DNA of 64,000 nucleotides from IMG/VR virus record IMGVR_UViG_3300046804_002762, positions 31,681 to 95,680 of that record. The stretch is one strand, 5' to 3'. Shown one piece after another: positions 13,840 to 19,622 of the stretch. This stretch comes from a virus. A program made the position numbers and the translations under genes. Position 1 is the first letter of the stretch. Every line of letters starts with the position of its first letter. The notes below the pieces were generated by a model that saw nothing but the letters and a program-made list of their open reading frames with translations, did not search any database and was not told where the DNA came from.

Positions 13840-14337
13840 TTACTCTAACATCATAACCTTTACATAACCTTTATGTGACTTTCTATTACCTTTTGCTACA
13901 TTACATAGATGTGACTTTGAGAGATTATTCTCACGACAATACTTCGCAAGATTAGTAACTTCAATAACTTCTCCAGTTTCTTTAGTTAAAATCCAACTTT
14001 TTTCTGCTATTGTTCTACCTTCATTCTCAAACTTTTCTCTTTGAGATTTATTACCTTTCACTCCATTCTCTTTAACCTTATCTGGATTTTGTTCTCTCCA
14101 CTTTTTACCACCTTCTAAAATAACATCCATAAATGCTTTATTTCTTGCTCTTCTAAACTCTGGATTTTTTACATCACCTAAAATCATTTTGTAAGCACAA
14201 AAATCTTTATAATCTCCCAACAACTTCCACTCACAAAAGTGAAACATAGCGTGTTGAGTTGGTGTTACTTCCACAAGATTTGTTGGGTCGTCGGTCCCAC
14301 CTCTGTGTTTAGGAATGATGTGATGTTTGTGCTTCAT
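13840..14337 (-). CDS. HNH homing endonuclease (minus strand)
   Basis: 165 aa. HNH motif near the N-terminus: HKHHIIPKHRGG (His5, His6), Asn20 in DPTNLVEV, then TPTQHAMFHF (His29, His33), typical of phage homing enzymes. The middle is basic and repeat-like; the C-terminus (about 125-165, TNLAKYCRENNLSKSHLCNVAKG...HKGY) is a helix-turn-helix NUMOD1-type DNA-binding module. It opposes all its neighbours. A start-less C-terminal gene fragment follows immediately to the right (14342-14464), so it seems to have inserted into a small gene. Confidence 0.85.
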   Translation of the reverse strand: MKHKHHIIPKHRGGTDDPTNLVEVTPTQHAMFHFCEWKLLGDYKDFCAYKMILGDVKNPEFRRARNKAFMDVILEGGKKWREQNPDKVKENGVKGNKSQREKFENEGRTIAEKSWILTKETGEVIEVTNLAKYCRENNLSKSHLCNVAKGNRKSHKGYVKVMMLE

Positions 14338-14341
14338 TTTT

Positions 14342-14464
14342 AACCAAAGTTGCCATTATTATTTAGCACAATATTATGCTTTTGATAACACTACCGATCC
14401 TAAACTTCAACGCTTCATTTATACGGAGATCAAAAAGATTCTCATTCAGCAAGGTAAATGGTGA
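14342..14464 (+). pseudogene. C-terminal fragment of a gene split by the HNH insertion
   Basis: An open + frame with no start codon reads ...YYLAQYYAFDNTTDPKLQR and ends KKILIQQGKW before TGA (14462-14464). It runs back antisense into the HNH gene. A matching N-terminal stub may be ATGAATTAC at 13836-13844, left of the HNH gene, in the usual start context. The original product would be a small helical protein of the kind found in this region. Confidence 0.55.
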
Positions 14465-14474
14465 GCAACAGTAA

Positions 14475-14511
14475 CTCTGGGGCCTTGAAAGTGTCCCTAT
14501 AGTATGAGAAC
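14475..14511 (+). promoter_or_regulatory. 37-base module repeat, copy 8
   Basis: CTCTGGGGCC, TTGAAAGTGTCC, -10 TATAGT (14498-14503), ATGAGAAC. The embedded ATG (14504) is in frame; the ATG at 14528 has the better start context. Confidence 0.75.
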
Positions 14512-14527
14512 AACCACTGAAACCAAG

Positions 14528-14752
14528 ATGAACACCAACATCGTCTCCGAAATCTACTCCTATCACACGAATTGGAAGGAGGGTAAAGTCAACCAGATGT
14601 GGATTCAGCAAGTGAATGACAAGTTCATCGCTATTGCATACAATCCCGAAAAGAATGTTTCGATGCCTATGTCGAAACCCCGCACTTCCTACCAAGAGAC
14701 TCTCAAATGGGTTCGCGGTTGGTGTGGTACTTTCTGCACACTTCCTGCCTGA
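14528..14752 (+). CDS. Hypothetical small protein
   Basis: 74 aa from the second ATG (MNTNIVSEIYSYHTNWKEG), 82 aa from the repeat's ATG. Aromatic-rich β/α fold with a Trp/Gly/Cys end (WVRGWCGTFC). First of a run of six closely spaced genes. Function unknown. Confidence 0.55.
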   Translation: MNTNIVSEIYSYHTNWKEGKVNQMWIQQVNDKFIAIAYNPEKNVSMPMSKPRTSYQETLKWVRGWCGTFCTLPA

Positions 14753-14758
14753 TTGATT

Positions 14759-14845
14759 ATGCTAACCTCTGGAATCTTAGTCCTGGTTGCTTACTCTTTA
14801 GGAGCAGCACAAGTCCTTCTCGTCCAACACTTTCTTCGCAAATGA
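14759..14845 (+). CDS. Tiny membrane peptide
   Basis: 28 aa, MLTSGILVLVAYSLGAAQVL: one hydrophobic helix and a short basic end. Starts 6 bases after one gene and overlaps the next by 4 (ATGA), which supports it despite its size. Confidence 0.45.
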   Translation: MLTSGILVLVAYSLGAAQVLLVQHFLRK

Positions 14846-15027
14846 ATAAACTCACTAAAGCACAAAAAGAGATTCTTCTCACTCTTGAGAATGGAGATGA
14901 AGTTCTCAACTGGTCTCAACGGATGCGAGCACTTCAACCGCTGATTGATGCTGGTATTGTTTATATCAAAGAAACCAAAGATCCAAATGGTCATACAAAC
15001 AGTGTAAGAGTCGCACTGGTTGATTGA
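14842..15027 (+). CDS. Hypothetical small protein, possibly winged-helix-like
   Basis: 61 aa from the ATG of the ATGA overlap (MNKLTKAQKEILLTLENGDEV). Two helices, then IVYIKETKDPNG and HTNSVRVALVD as a β-hairpin, a layout like a small winged helix. The longer frame from 14707 overlaps two genes and is rejected. DNA binding is a guess. Confidence 0.55.
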   Translation: MNKLTKAQKEILLTLENGDEVLNWSQRMRALQPLIDAGIVYIKETKDPNGHTNSVRVALVD

Positions 15028-15191
15028 TGATGAAAAACTATCGCGTTCGTGTTGAAACTAACGATGGATGTGTGACGATTTGGTATGAGAAATCCAATGC
15101 AAAGACTGCGGACAAACTGATACTCAATCGGGTATACAATCAACTCTGTGGTCTAAACATTAAAGAAATCTCTGTTAATCCCTCTGTCTGA
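15027..15191 (+). CDS. Hypothetical small protein
   Basis: 54 aa (MMKNYRVRVETNDGCVTIWY); the adjacent second ATG is an equal candidate. β-strands, a central helix and a β-end. TGATGATG junction with the previous gene. Confidence 0.5.
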   Translation: MMKNYRVRVETNDGCVTIWYEKSNAKTADKLILNRVYNQLCGLNIKEISVNPSV

Positions 15192-15193
15192 TC

Positions 15194-15367
15194 ATGACTG
15201 ACCTTCGTTATTCTACTGGTGAGGAACTTGAGCAGTTCTTGTATGAGAAATGTCGTGAAGATGCTGACCTTCTGGCAACTATCATCAGCGAATATGTGTC
15301 CTCTCTGAGTGATAGCAAACTCTTTGAACTTGAGGACTTTCTTTCTAACAACTTTGGAGACGATTGA
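15194..15367 (+). CDS. Hypothetical small acidic protein
   Basis: 57 aa, acidic and helical (TGEELEQFLYEKCREDADLL, SDSKLFELEDFLSNNFGDD). Two bases after the previous stop. No family recognised. Confidence 0.5.
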   Translation: MTDLRYSTGEELEQFLYEKCREDADLLATIISEYVSSLSDSKLFELEDFLSNNFGDD

Positions 15368-15370
15368 ATT

Positions 15371-15514
15371 GTGAAATACGAAGTTAAAATGTATCAAGGT
15401 GGAAGAACTTTCGTTGAAGAAGTTTATGCTCCTGACCCCAAATCTGCAAGAGAGACTGCACAAGTTCGCAATCCTTCGTGTAAAGTTATTGGAGTAAATG
15501 TTTCTTTCAAGTAA
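15371..15514 (+). CDS. Conserved small cyanophage protein, GTG start
   Basis: 47 aa, KYEVKMYQGGRTFVEEVYA, then ARETAQVRNPSCKVIGV. The Y-V-MYQGGR-F-E pattern is one I recognise as a conserved cyanophage β-α-β protein. The start is GTG, 3 bases after the previous stop. Confidence 0.55.
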   Translation: MKYEVKMYQGGRTFVEEVYAPDPKSARETAQVRNPSCKVIGVNVSFK

Positions 15515-15553
15515 TAAATAATGATGCCTTAACTGACTCGCATCTTTAAGGTT

Positions 15554-15577
15554 GGAGAGGAGAAATCCTCTCCTTTT
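15554..15577 (+). terminator. Rho-independent terminator
   Basis: Stem GGAGAGGA / TCCTCTCC, GAAA loop, TTTT tail, identical to the hairpin at 5851-5874. Ends the small-gene run that starts at repeat 8. Confidence 0.85.
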
Positions 15578-15579
15578 AG

Positions 15580-15587
15580 TATAAATA
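15580..15587 (+). promoter_or_regulatory. T4-type late promoter TATAAATA
   Basis: Exact consensus, 6 bases after the terminator stem and 4 bases before the 3' arm, as at 5877. Drives the gene at 15615 late in infection if functional. Confidence 0.7.
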
Positions 15588-15614
15588 ATACTGCGAGTCA
15601 TTTCAAGAGCAGTT

Positions 15615-16148
15615 ATGCAAAAAGTAAGCGTTCAAGCATTGAACGAATGTTTCAATGTATCTGGCCCCGATTATGTTGAAATGCCTGAAGATTGGAAAGA
15701 TGTTGGTAATGAGTATCTATCAATTTTAGCAAGTAAAGCAGGTAAAATAAGTGCAGAAGTACAGAGAGAAAATCAAATAGGTATTTTTTCATTAACAAAA
15801 GAAGATAGGGTGAAAAATGGAAGAAAGGGAGGTTTAATTTCTGGAAATAATAATAAGAAAAACAAAACGGGTTTCTGTGGAAGAAGTAAAGAAAAGATGA
15901 GTATAGATGGTAGAAAAGCGGGAAAAATAGGAGGAAAAGTTAATGGCAAATTAACTTACGAAAATAAAACTGGTATTCACGGATTATCTAAAGAAGAAAC
16001 AAAAAGAAATGCAAGTATGGGAGGAAAAGTAATAAGTTCTCAAAGATGGAAATGTTTAGTTACGGGATTTATTTCAACCGCTGGTGCATTAGGAAATTAT
16101 CAAAAAGCAAGAGGAATTGATACTTCGCAGAGAGTAAGAGTTGAATAA
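15615..16148 (+). CDS. NUMOD-repeat protein, homing-endonuclease relative without visible nuclease motif
   Basis: 177 aa. Residues 60-150 hold repeated basic Gly-rich blocks (NGRKGGLISGNN, DGRKAGKIGGKVNG, TGIHGLSKEE, NASMGGKV) like NUMOD3-type DNA-binding segments of phage homing enzymes. The C-terminus (WKCLVTGFISTAGALGNYQK) is the closing segment seen in HNH homing proteins. I see neither an HNH (no HH...N...H) nor a GIY-YIG motif, so it may be a nuclease-less remnant or a DNA-binding regulator. Expressed from the cassette at 15534. Confidence 0.6.
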   Translation: MQKVSVQALNECFNVSGPDYVEMPEDWKDVGNEYLSILASKAGKISAEVQRENQIGIFSLTKEDRVKNGRKGGLISGNNNKKNKTGFCGRSKEKMSIDGRKAGKIGGKVNGKLTYENKTGIHGLSKEETKRNASMGGKVISSQRWKCLVTGFISTAGALGNYQKARGIDTSQRVRVE

Positions 16149-16177
16149 TACTCAATGCAACTTTCAAATAACAGTAA

Positions 16178-16214
16178 CTCTGGGGCCTTCAAAGTGTCCC
16201 TATAGTATGAGCAC
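16178..16214 (+). promoter_or_regulatory. 37-base module repeat, copy 9
   Basis: CTCTGGGGCC, TTCAAAGTGTCC, -10 TATAGT (16201-16206), ATGAGCAC. Its embedded ATG is the only reasonable start of the next gene. Confidence 0.75.
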
Positions 16215-16377
16215 AACCTTTTCCGTCCGATTCGATTCCAATGCACTCAATTCGCCTGAGTATATTGGACCTTTCTACACTGAAGATGAGGCACAAGATT
16301 ATGCTGATGATCGCAACAGTTCGTTAGCATTATCAGGTGTTCCTTCAAGTGTAGCATTTTACTCTGTTGTTTCCTGA
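16207..16377 (+). CDS. Hypothetical small protein
   Basis: 56 aa starting at the ATG inside the repeat (MSTTFSVRFDSNALNSPEYI); no other Met follows. An upstream extension to 16141 would translate the repeat itself and is rejected. Acidic, with a β-helix-β pattern (YTEDEAQDYADDRN). Function unknown. Confidence 0.55.
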   Translation: MSTTFSVRFDSNALNSPEYIGPFYTEDEAQDYADDRNSSLALSGVPSSVAFYSVVS

Positions 16378-16379
16378 TT

Positions 16380-16565
16380 ATGAAGTTCATTGGTAACTGC
16401 ATTAACTCTTTTGATGAGAATGGTGATTGTATCATTCCTTCACTTCCATTCGCAAATGTTACAGAGTTCGCTCAACTTGTGGAAGAAAGTGATAATGTAG
16501 AGATTGGTGATTTCATTATTCAATACAACGAAGAAACCGACGTTCATTCATTCTACTTTAACTGA
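16380..16565 (+). CDS. Hypothetical small acidic protein
   Basis: 61 aa (MKFIGNCINSFDENGDC, then VTEFAQLVEESDNVEIGDFI). Acidic with alternating strands. Two bases after the previous stop, two before the next gene. No family recognised. Confidence 0.55.
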   Translation: MKFIGNCINSFDENGDCIIPSLPFANVTEFAQLVEESDNVEIGDFIIQYNEETDVHSFYFN

Positions 16566-16567
16566 TT

Positions 16568-16765
16568 ATGTTGTTCCAAGTTACTGCAATCGAGTTTGAT
16601 TACGATGAAGATGATGACTTTCCCGAGCATCAATTCTCAAACATTACCGATGAAACAATCGGTATGATTTGGGAAGCAGATGATGAAGATGATCTAGTTG
16701 AAGAGATTACTGCTGCAACAGGTTGGTGTATCAAATCTCTTGATTATCGCCACATTCTGAAATGA
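16568..16765 (+). CDS. Hypothetical very acidic protein
   Basis: 65 aa with clustered acidic residues (FDYDEDDDFPEHQ, EADDEDDLVEEIT). The charge could allow DNA mimicry or binding of a basic host factor, but this is only a suggestion. Its stop overlaps an upstream ATG candidate of the next gene. Confidence 0.55.
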   Translation: MLFQVTAIEFDYDEDDDFPEHQFSNITDETIGMIWEADDEDDLVEEITAATGWCIKSLDYRHILK

Positions 16766-16791
16766 TTTCCCTTCCTAATTTCACAAACAAA

Positions 16792-17001
16792 ATGACATTC
16801 ACTGATTCACTGATTTCACAAGGTTATGTCTTCGATGATGAGAATTATGATGGTTGTTATGTAAAGCAAGATGCTGATGGTTTCATTCACCTTTATCAGG
16901 AAAATGTGGATGATGAAACTGACACTCTCTGGAATTATGTAAAGATGACTGAGGATTATGATGTCATCGAAGAAAAGACTTTTGCTCCTAACTGCAACTA
17001 A
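16792..17001 (+). CDS. Hypothetical small acidic protein
   Basis: 69 aa from the ATG after the leader CTAATTTCACAAACAAAATG; the in-frame ATG at 16762 (ATGA overlap) would give 79 aa. The same 20-base leader precedes the broken gene at 17015, which favours the later start. Acidic, aromatic-rich (YVFDDENYDGCYVKQD). Confidence 0.55.
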   Translation: MTFTDSLISQGYVFDDENYDGCYVKQDADGFIHLYQENVDDETDTLWNYVKMTEDYDVIEEKTFAPNCN

Positions 17002-17014
17002 TTTCACAAACAAA

Positions 17015-17162
17015 ATGGACCTTACTCAAGAACAATACGATTCGTCGAACTGTAGCAGTTGCAGGTCTTAAAAAGACTTTCCCACTTAACATTCACGGTC
17101 GTATTTACAACACTCAAAAGGAATATGATGATGCACTTGCTGACTTTATCAATGGTCTCTAA
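17015..17162 (+). pseudogene. Frameshifted small gene, relative of the gene at 17415
   Basis: ATG opens MDLTQEQYDSS and stops after 18 codons. In the +1 frame from about 17037 the sequence reads RRTVAVAGLKKTFPLNIHGR and ends YDDALADFINGL. The intact gene at 17415 ends NIHGRIFETEADYKEALADFINGL, so the two are related and this copy has a one-base shift between codons 9 and 12. A programmed frameshift is possible but there is no slippery heptamer at the junction. Confidence 0.6.
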
Positions 17163-17168
17163 TTCTAA

Positions 17169-17205
17169 CTCTGGGGCCTTGAAAGTGTCCCTATAGTATG
17201 AACAA
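17169..17205 (+). promoter_or_regulatory. 37-base module repeat, copy 10
   Basis: CTCTGGGGCC, TTGAAAGTGTCC, -10 TATAGT (17192-17197), ATGAACAAC. The embedded ATG is the start of the next gene. Confidence 0.75.
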
Positions 17206-17380
17206 CACTCCAATCGACTTCCAAACCGACATCACTCCTACACTTCTGGAGTTTATGTGCAACAATCACACTGATCTGAATGACTGTGTAGACTTTGTTT
17301 GCTGTCAATTTGATCTCGATGCAACTGATGAGTTGATTGATCAGATTGCAGATGAGTTTGATGCTTTCTTCGGTAACTGA
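17198..17380 (+). CDS. Hypothetical small acidic protein
   Basis: 60 aa starting at the repeat ATG (MNNTPIDFQTDITPTLLEFM); the next Met is residue 20. Two acidic helices with a CCQF turn (VDFVCCQFDLDATDELIDQI). Function unknown. Confidence 0.55.
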   Translation: MNNTPIDFQTDITPTLLEFMCNNHTDLNDCVDFVCCQFDLDATDELIDQIADEFDAFFGN

Positions 17381-17414
17381 TTCACACAAACACTTTTCCC
17401 ACTAATTGAAACAA

Positions 17415-17597
17415 ATGACAAACTACAATCCTTACGTTCAAAACCTGATTGAGATGGGTTACGATGAGCAAGACTGCCGTATGGTTTCTGATGCTGGTCG
17501 CCAGAATGTAACCTACCCTCGTAACATTCACGGTCGCATCTTTGAGACTGAAGCAGACTATAAAGAAGCACTTGCTGACTTCATCAATGGTCTGTAG
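17415..17597 (+). CDS. Small protein, intact relative of the frameshifted gene
   Basis: 60 aa from ATG in context AACAAATGACA. The C-terminal half NIHGRIFETEADYKEALADF is shared with the broken copy at 17015. Function unknown. Confidence 0.6.
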   Translation: MTNYNPYVQNLIEMGYDEQDCRMVSDAGRQNVTYPRNIHGRIFETEADYKEALADFINGL

Positions 17598-17604
17598 AGT
17601 TAAA

Positions 17605-17641
17605 GTTACTCACCTCCAAAGTGTCCTAGTAGTATGAGCAC
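17605..17641 (+). promoter_or_regulatory. 37-base module repeat, copy 11 (divergent)
   Basis: GTTACTCACCTCC replaces the GGGGCC half, then AAAGTGTCC, -10 AGTAGT (17628-17633), ATGAGCAC. Its first 36 bases match copy 14's counterpart at 19328 almost exactly, so these two arose by duplication or gene conversion. Confidence 0.6.
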
Positions 17642-17840
17642 TGACATCACCCCGATTATAAATCTATTTCAGGAGTTTGCATCTAATCTGCCTGATGGAT
17701 TCTGGAAGTTTATTGTACTTCTCTTCCTTGTTTATGGATTAGGTGCTTTGATTGCATTTAATTCTTCTTCCAAAGACAACACAAGTCCTCTCTTCTGGGT
17801 TGACTTCTCTGATGATTCTGACATCAACGGCGATTCCTGA
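17634..17840 (+). CDS. Small membrane protein
   Basis: 68 aa starting at the repeat ATG (MSTDITPIINLFQEFASNLP), no other Met. One transmembrane helix (about 23-42, FWKFIVLLFLVYGLGALIAF) and an acidic C-terminal tail. Confidence 0.55.
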   Translation: MSTDITPIINLFQEFASNLPDGFWKFIVLLFLVYGLGALIAFNSSSKDNTSPLFWVDFSDDSDINGDS

Positions 17841-17849
17841 TTTCAAACT

Positions 17850-18077
17850 ATGATCTACACTTCTCCTCTCACCTCTAAAGTCTATCAAATCGTTGAGACT
17901 TCACACACACGCAATGCCTGGGATGAGCAAGGCAATCTAACACCTTATCAGCAATCTGTCTTTGAGATCTATTATGAAGGACAGAAAGTGCAGTTTGCAT
18001 TAACTGCTGAAGGTGTTGCTGCGAGTGTAGCACATCTTGAGAATCCTGGTCCTGATGTATCTTCCCGCTATGATTGA
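17850..18077 (+). CDS. Conserved small cyanophage protein
   Basis: 75 aa (MIYTSPLTSKVYQIVETSHT, NLTPYQQSVFEIYYEG, VAHLENPG). The TSPLT...TPYQ...LENPG pattern is a family I know from cyanophages. Function unknown. Its stop overlaps the next start (TGATG). Confidence 0.6.
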   Translation: MIYTSPLTSKVYQIVETSHTRNAWDEQGNLTPYQQSVFEIYYEGQKVQFALTAEGVAASVAHLENPGPDVSSRYD

Positions 18078-18226
18078 TGGCAAGGAGACTAACACTTAAG
18101 AGTCCATCCCAAGTGAAAACTATTGCCCTCATTTTTGCTGTTGCGTTTATACTCTCACCTGGAGTTCGCAACATCACCTCTAGCACATTACACACTGTAG
18201 CAAACATTATCTCACAACAACAATGA
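18077..18226 (+). CDS. Small membrane protein
   Basis: 49 aa, basic N-terminus (MARRLTLKSPSQVK) then a transmembrane helix (TIALIFAVAFILSPG) and a polar end. The N-in basic charge fits a single-pass inner-membrane protein. Overlaps both neighbours. Confidence 0.5.
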   Translation: MARRLTLKSPSQVKTIALIFAVAFILSPGVRNITSSTLHTVANIISQQQ

Positions 18227-18363
18227 GTTTCTCAACTGCTGAAATTACTGCTCTTAAATCATTGATAGAGTTTCATGATGATTGGGATGAAGTAAGTGAA
18301 CTTATGGGCACTGATATAGAAGCATTGTACGAAAAAGTTTGTGAACTTGACACCAATGATTGA
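18223..18363 (+). CDS. Hypothetical small acidic protein
   Basis: 46 aa, helical and acidic (STAEITALKSLIEFHDDWDE, TDIEALYEKVCEL). ATGA overlap with the previous gene and 8-base overlap with the next. Confidence 0.5.
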   Translation: MSFSTAEITALKSLIEFHDDWDEVSELMGTDIEALYEKVCELDTND

Positions 18364-18496
18364 GACTGATTTTTACATTTTAAGTGGCGAACAATATCAA
18401 GAGTTTTATACCGAAGCACAGAAGATTGGTGTGACTATTGATTACTTTCTTGATGAGTTTTGTTATGTTGAAGGACCATACATTGTGAGTGATTAA
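18356..18496 (+). CDS. Conserved small protein with VTIDYFLDEF motif
   Basis: 46 aa; KIGVTIDYFLDEFCYVEG matches the C-terminal pattern of the gene at 3532 (VTVDYYLAEF). A short α-β protein of unknown function, end of the module that starts at repeat 11. Confidence 0.55.
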   Translation: MIETDFYILSGEQYQEFYTEAQKIGVTIDYFLDEFCYVEGPYIVSD

Positions 18497-18717
18497 GCAG
18501 CACATCTTTCTCACTAATTAACACTTTCACTTTTTTCGACAATTTCACTGCGGGGGATGACCTAGACTGCCTGACAAGTGAAATCGCAAGTTTTTTCGGT
18601 TTTTGCTTGAGTGCTGGACTGGGATCTCAGCGAGACGCACCTGAGACTGAGACCTGATACCAGCAGCAGCGAGCAAATCCTACAAAGTAACACAAACTCT
18701 TCAGTGAATAACAGTAA
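18497..18717 (+). other. Non-coding stretch of 221 bases with hairpins
   Basis: No credible gene on either strand. It is more GC-rich than its neighbours and contains a T-run (AGTTTTTTCGGTTTTT, around 18590) and an inverted repeat TCTCAG / CTGAGA (about 18626-18648). It could be a regulatory RNA, an operator, or the remains of a lost gene; the sequence alone does not decide. Confidence 0.35.
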
Positions 18718-18754
18718 CTCTGGGGCCTTGAAAGTGTCCCTATAGTATGAGCAC
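18718..18754 (+). promoter_or_regulatory. 37-base module repeat, copy 12
   Basis: CTCTGGGGCC, TTGAAAGTGTCC, -10 TATAGT (18741-18746), ATGAGCAC. Embedded ATG in frame; the ATG at 18762 has the better context. Confidence 0.75.
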
Positions 18755-18761
18755 TTCCCAA

Positions 18762-19088
18762 ATGATCCAAGATAACATCGATCGCATTCAAGATAGCATC
18801 AATCTGGCATCCAAACTTGCCCGAGACAATTATGATGCTCGCAATGGCATTATTGACCGCATGAGAATTGATTGGTCTGAACATGCACATCGTTTGACTT
18901 ATATTGCAGGTGAGTGTTCGTATTACTTTCCTCTGCACAATCAGAACGGCGATAAGATTAACGAGGTGAAACTCTATTGTCGTTGCTCTCCTACTGTAAA
19001 AGGAGGAGTTCGCTTCTCTTACACTCTGAACGGTAAGACTATTGCTCGCACCAAGATTGTGAATCGTTTGATTGAACTGGGAGTTTGA
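18762..19088 (+). CDS. Small protein, paralogue of the gene at 19846
   Basis: 108 aa from ATG in context CCCAAATGATC (113 aa from the repeat ATG at 18747). SINLASKLARDNYDARNGII aligns with SIKLSEQLALENYQQRNGVV of the 19846 gene, and SPTVKGGVRFSYTLNGKTIA with SKTVKGSLRYTFQIDGKRIA, so they are tandem paralogues. N-terminal helix plus a β-sheet. Function unknown. Confidence 0.65.
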   Translation: MIQDNIDRIQDSINLASKLARDNYDARNGIIDRMRIDWSEHAHRLTYIAGECSYYFPLHNQNGDKINEVKLYCRCSPTVKGGVRFSYTLNGKTIARTKIVNRLIELGV

Positions 19089-19091
19089 ATT

Positions 19092-19304
19092 ATGAATCTC
19101 TATATCATCAACGAAGTCCTGTCTGATTATACCTCTGGAATGGCAGTAATTGCTGCTGAGTCTAAGGAACACTGCCGCGAGTTGTTTATCGAAGAGTTTG
19201 GCGAATACTATGCTGATTGTTTCGATAAGGATGCAAAGTTCACTGTTATCGAAGGTGTAAATCATGTTGCTGGTGTGGTAGATTATGTGTACGGTGGAGG
19301 TTGA
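19092..19304 (+). CDS. Hypothetical small protein
   Basis: 70 aa (MNLYIINEVLSDYTSGMAVI, ELFIEEFGEYYADCFDKD). β-α-β-like pattern ending in Gly. Follows the previous gene by 3 bases. No family recognised. Confidence 0.55.
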   Translation: MNLYIINEVLSDYTSGMAVIAAESKEHCRELFIEEFGEYYADCFDKDAKFTVIEGVNHVAGVVDYVYGGG

Positions 19305-19327
19305 TTCCTACCTCACTGCCAATTAAA

Positions 19328-19364
19328 GTTACTCACCTCCAAAGTGTCCTAGTAGTATGACAAC
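19328..19364 (+). promoter_or_regulatory. 37-base module repeat, copy 13 (divergent)
   Basis: GTTACTCACCTCC, AAAGTGTCC, -10 AGTAGT (19351-19356), ATGACAAC. Same divergent version as copy 11. Confidence 0.6.
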
Positions 19365-19380
19365 CACTGAAATGACCAAA

Positions 19381-19620
19381 ATGACTCAAACTCCCTCCGA
19401 ACTTCTCTACAACGAAGCACTCAACTTTCTGGTTAATTACTTCAATCATTTTGATAAAGAGGAACTTCAATTTTATGGCAAACTGTATGTGAGCGATATT
19501 GTCAACATTCTTGGATATGCGACCTTTGAAGATAATCTTAACACTGAGGTTGGTTATATTTCCAATGTGACGACTCTGAATCGTCTCCGCAATGAAATTG
19601 TCGATCGTTTCTATAACTAA
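19381..19620 (+). CDS. Hypothetical small protein
   Basis: 79 aa from the ATG in context CCAAAATGACT; ATGs at 19357 (in the repeat) and 19372 are in frame. Helical, aromatic-rich (ELLYNEALNFLVNYFNHFDK). Function unknown. Confidence 0.55.
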   Translation: MTQTPSELLYNEALNFLVNYFNHFDKEELQFYGKLYVSDIVNILGYATFEDNLNTEVGYISNVTTLNRLRNEIVDRFYN

Positions 19621-19622
19621 CT

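Larger units (their letters stand above)
15534..15600 (+). promoter_or_regulatory. Terminator / late-promoter cassette inside an inverted repeat (copy 3)
   Basis: Outer arms TGACTCGCA (15534-15542) and TGCGAGTCA (15592-15600), 9 bp perfect, around a terminator hairpin and TATAAATA. The sequence from about 15515 to the ATG at 15615 is nearly identical to the 5.8-kb cassette, with differences mostly in the arms and flanks. It precedes a NUMOD-type protein. Confidence 0.75.

Noticed and set aside
14475-14503. TTGAAA in the repeat as a sigma70 -35 box
   Set aside because: It lies only 7 bases from the TATAGT -10, far short of the 16-18 needed; the 17-base position holds no -35-like hexamer.
15140-15601. 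153-aa minus-strand frame over the late cassette
   Set aside because: It translates the terminator hairpin and inverted repeat and is antisense to three + genes; the similar peptide opposite the 5.8-kb cassette only reflects the DNA duplication.
18627-19265. 212-aa minus-strand frame
   Set aside because: It runs through a module repeat and opposite two supported + genes; sequence is not protein-like.
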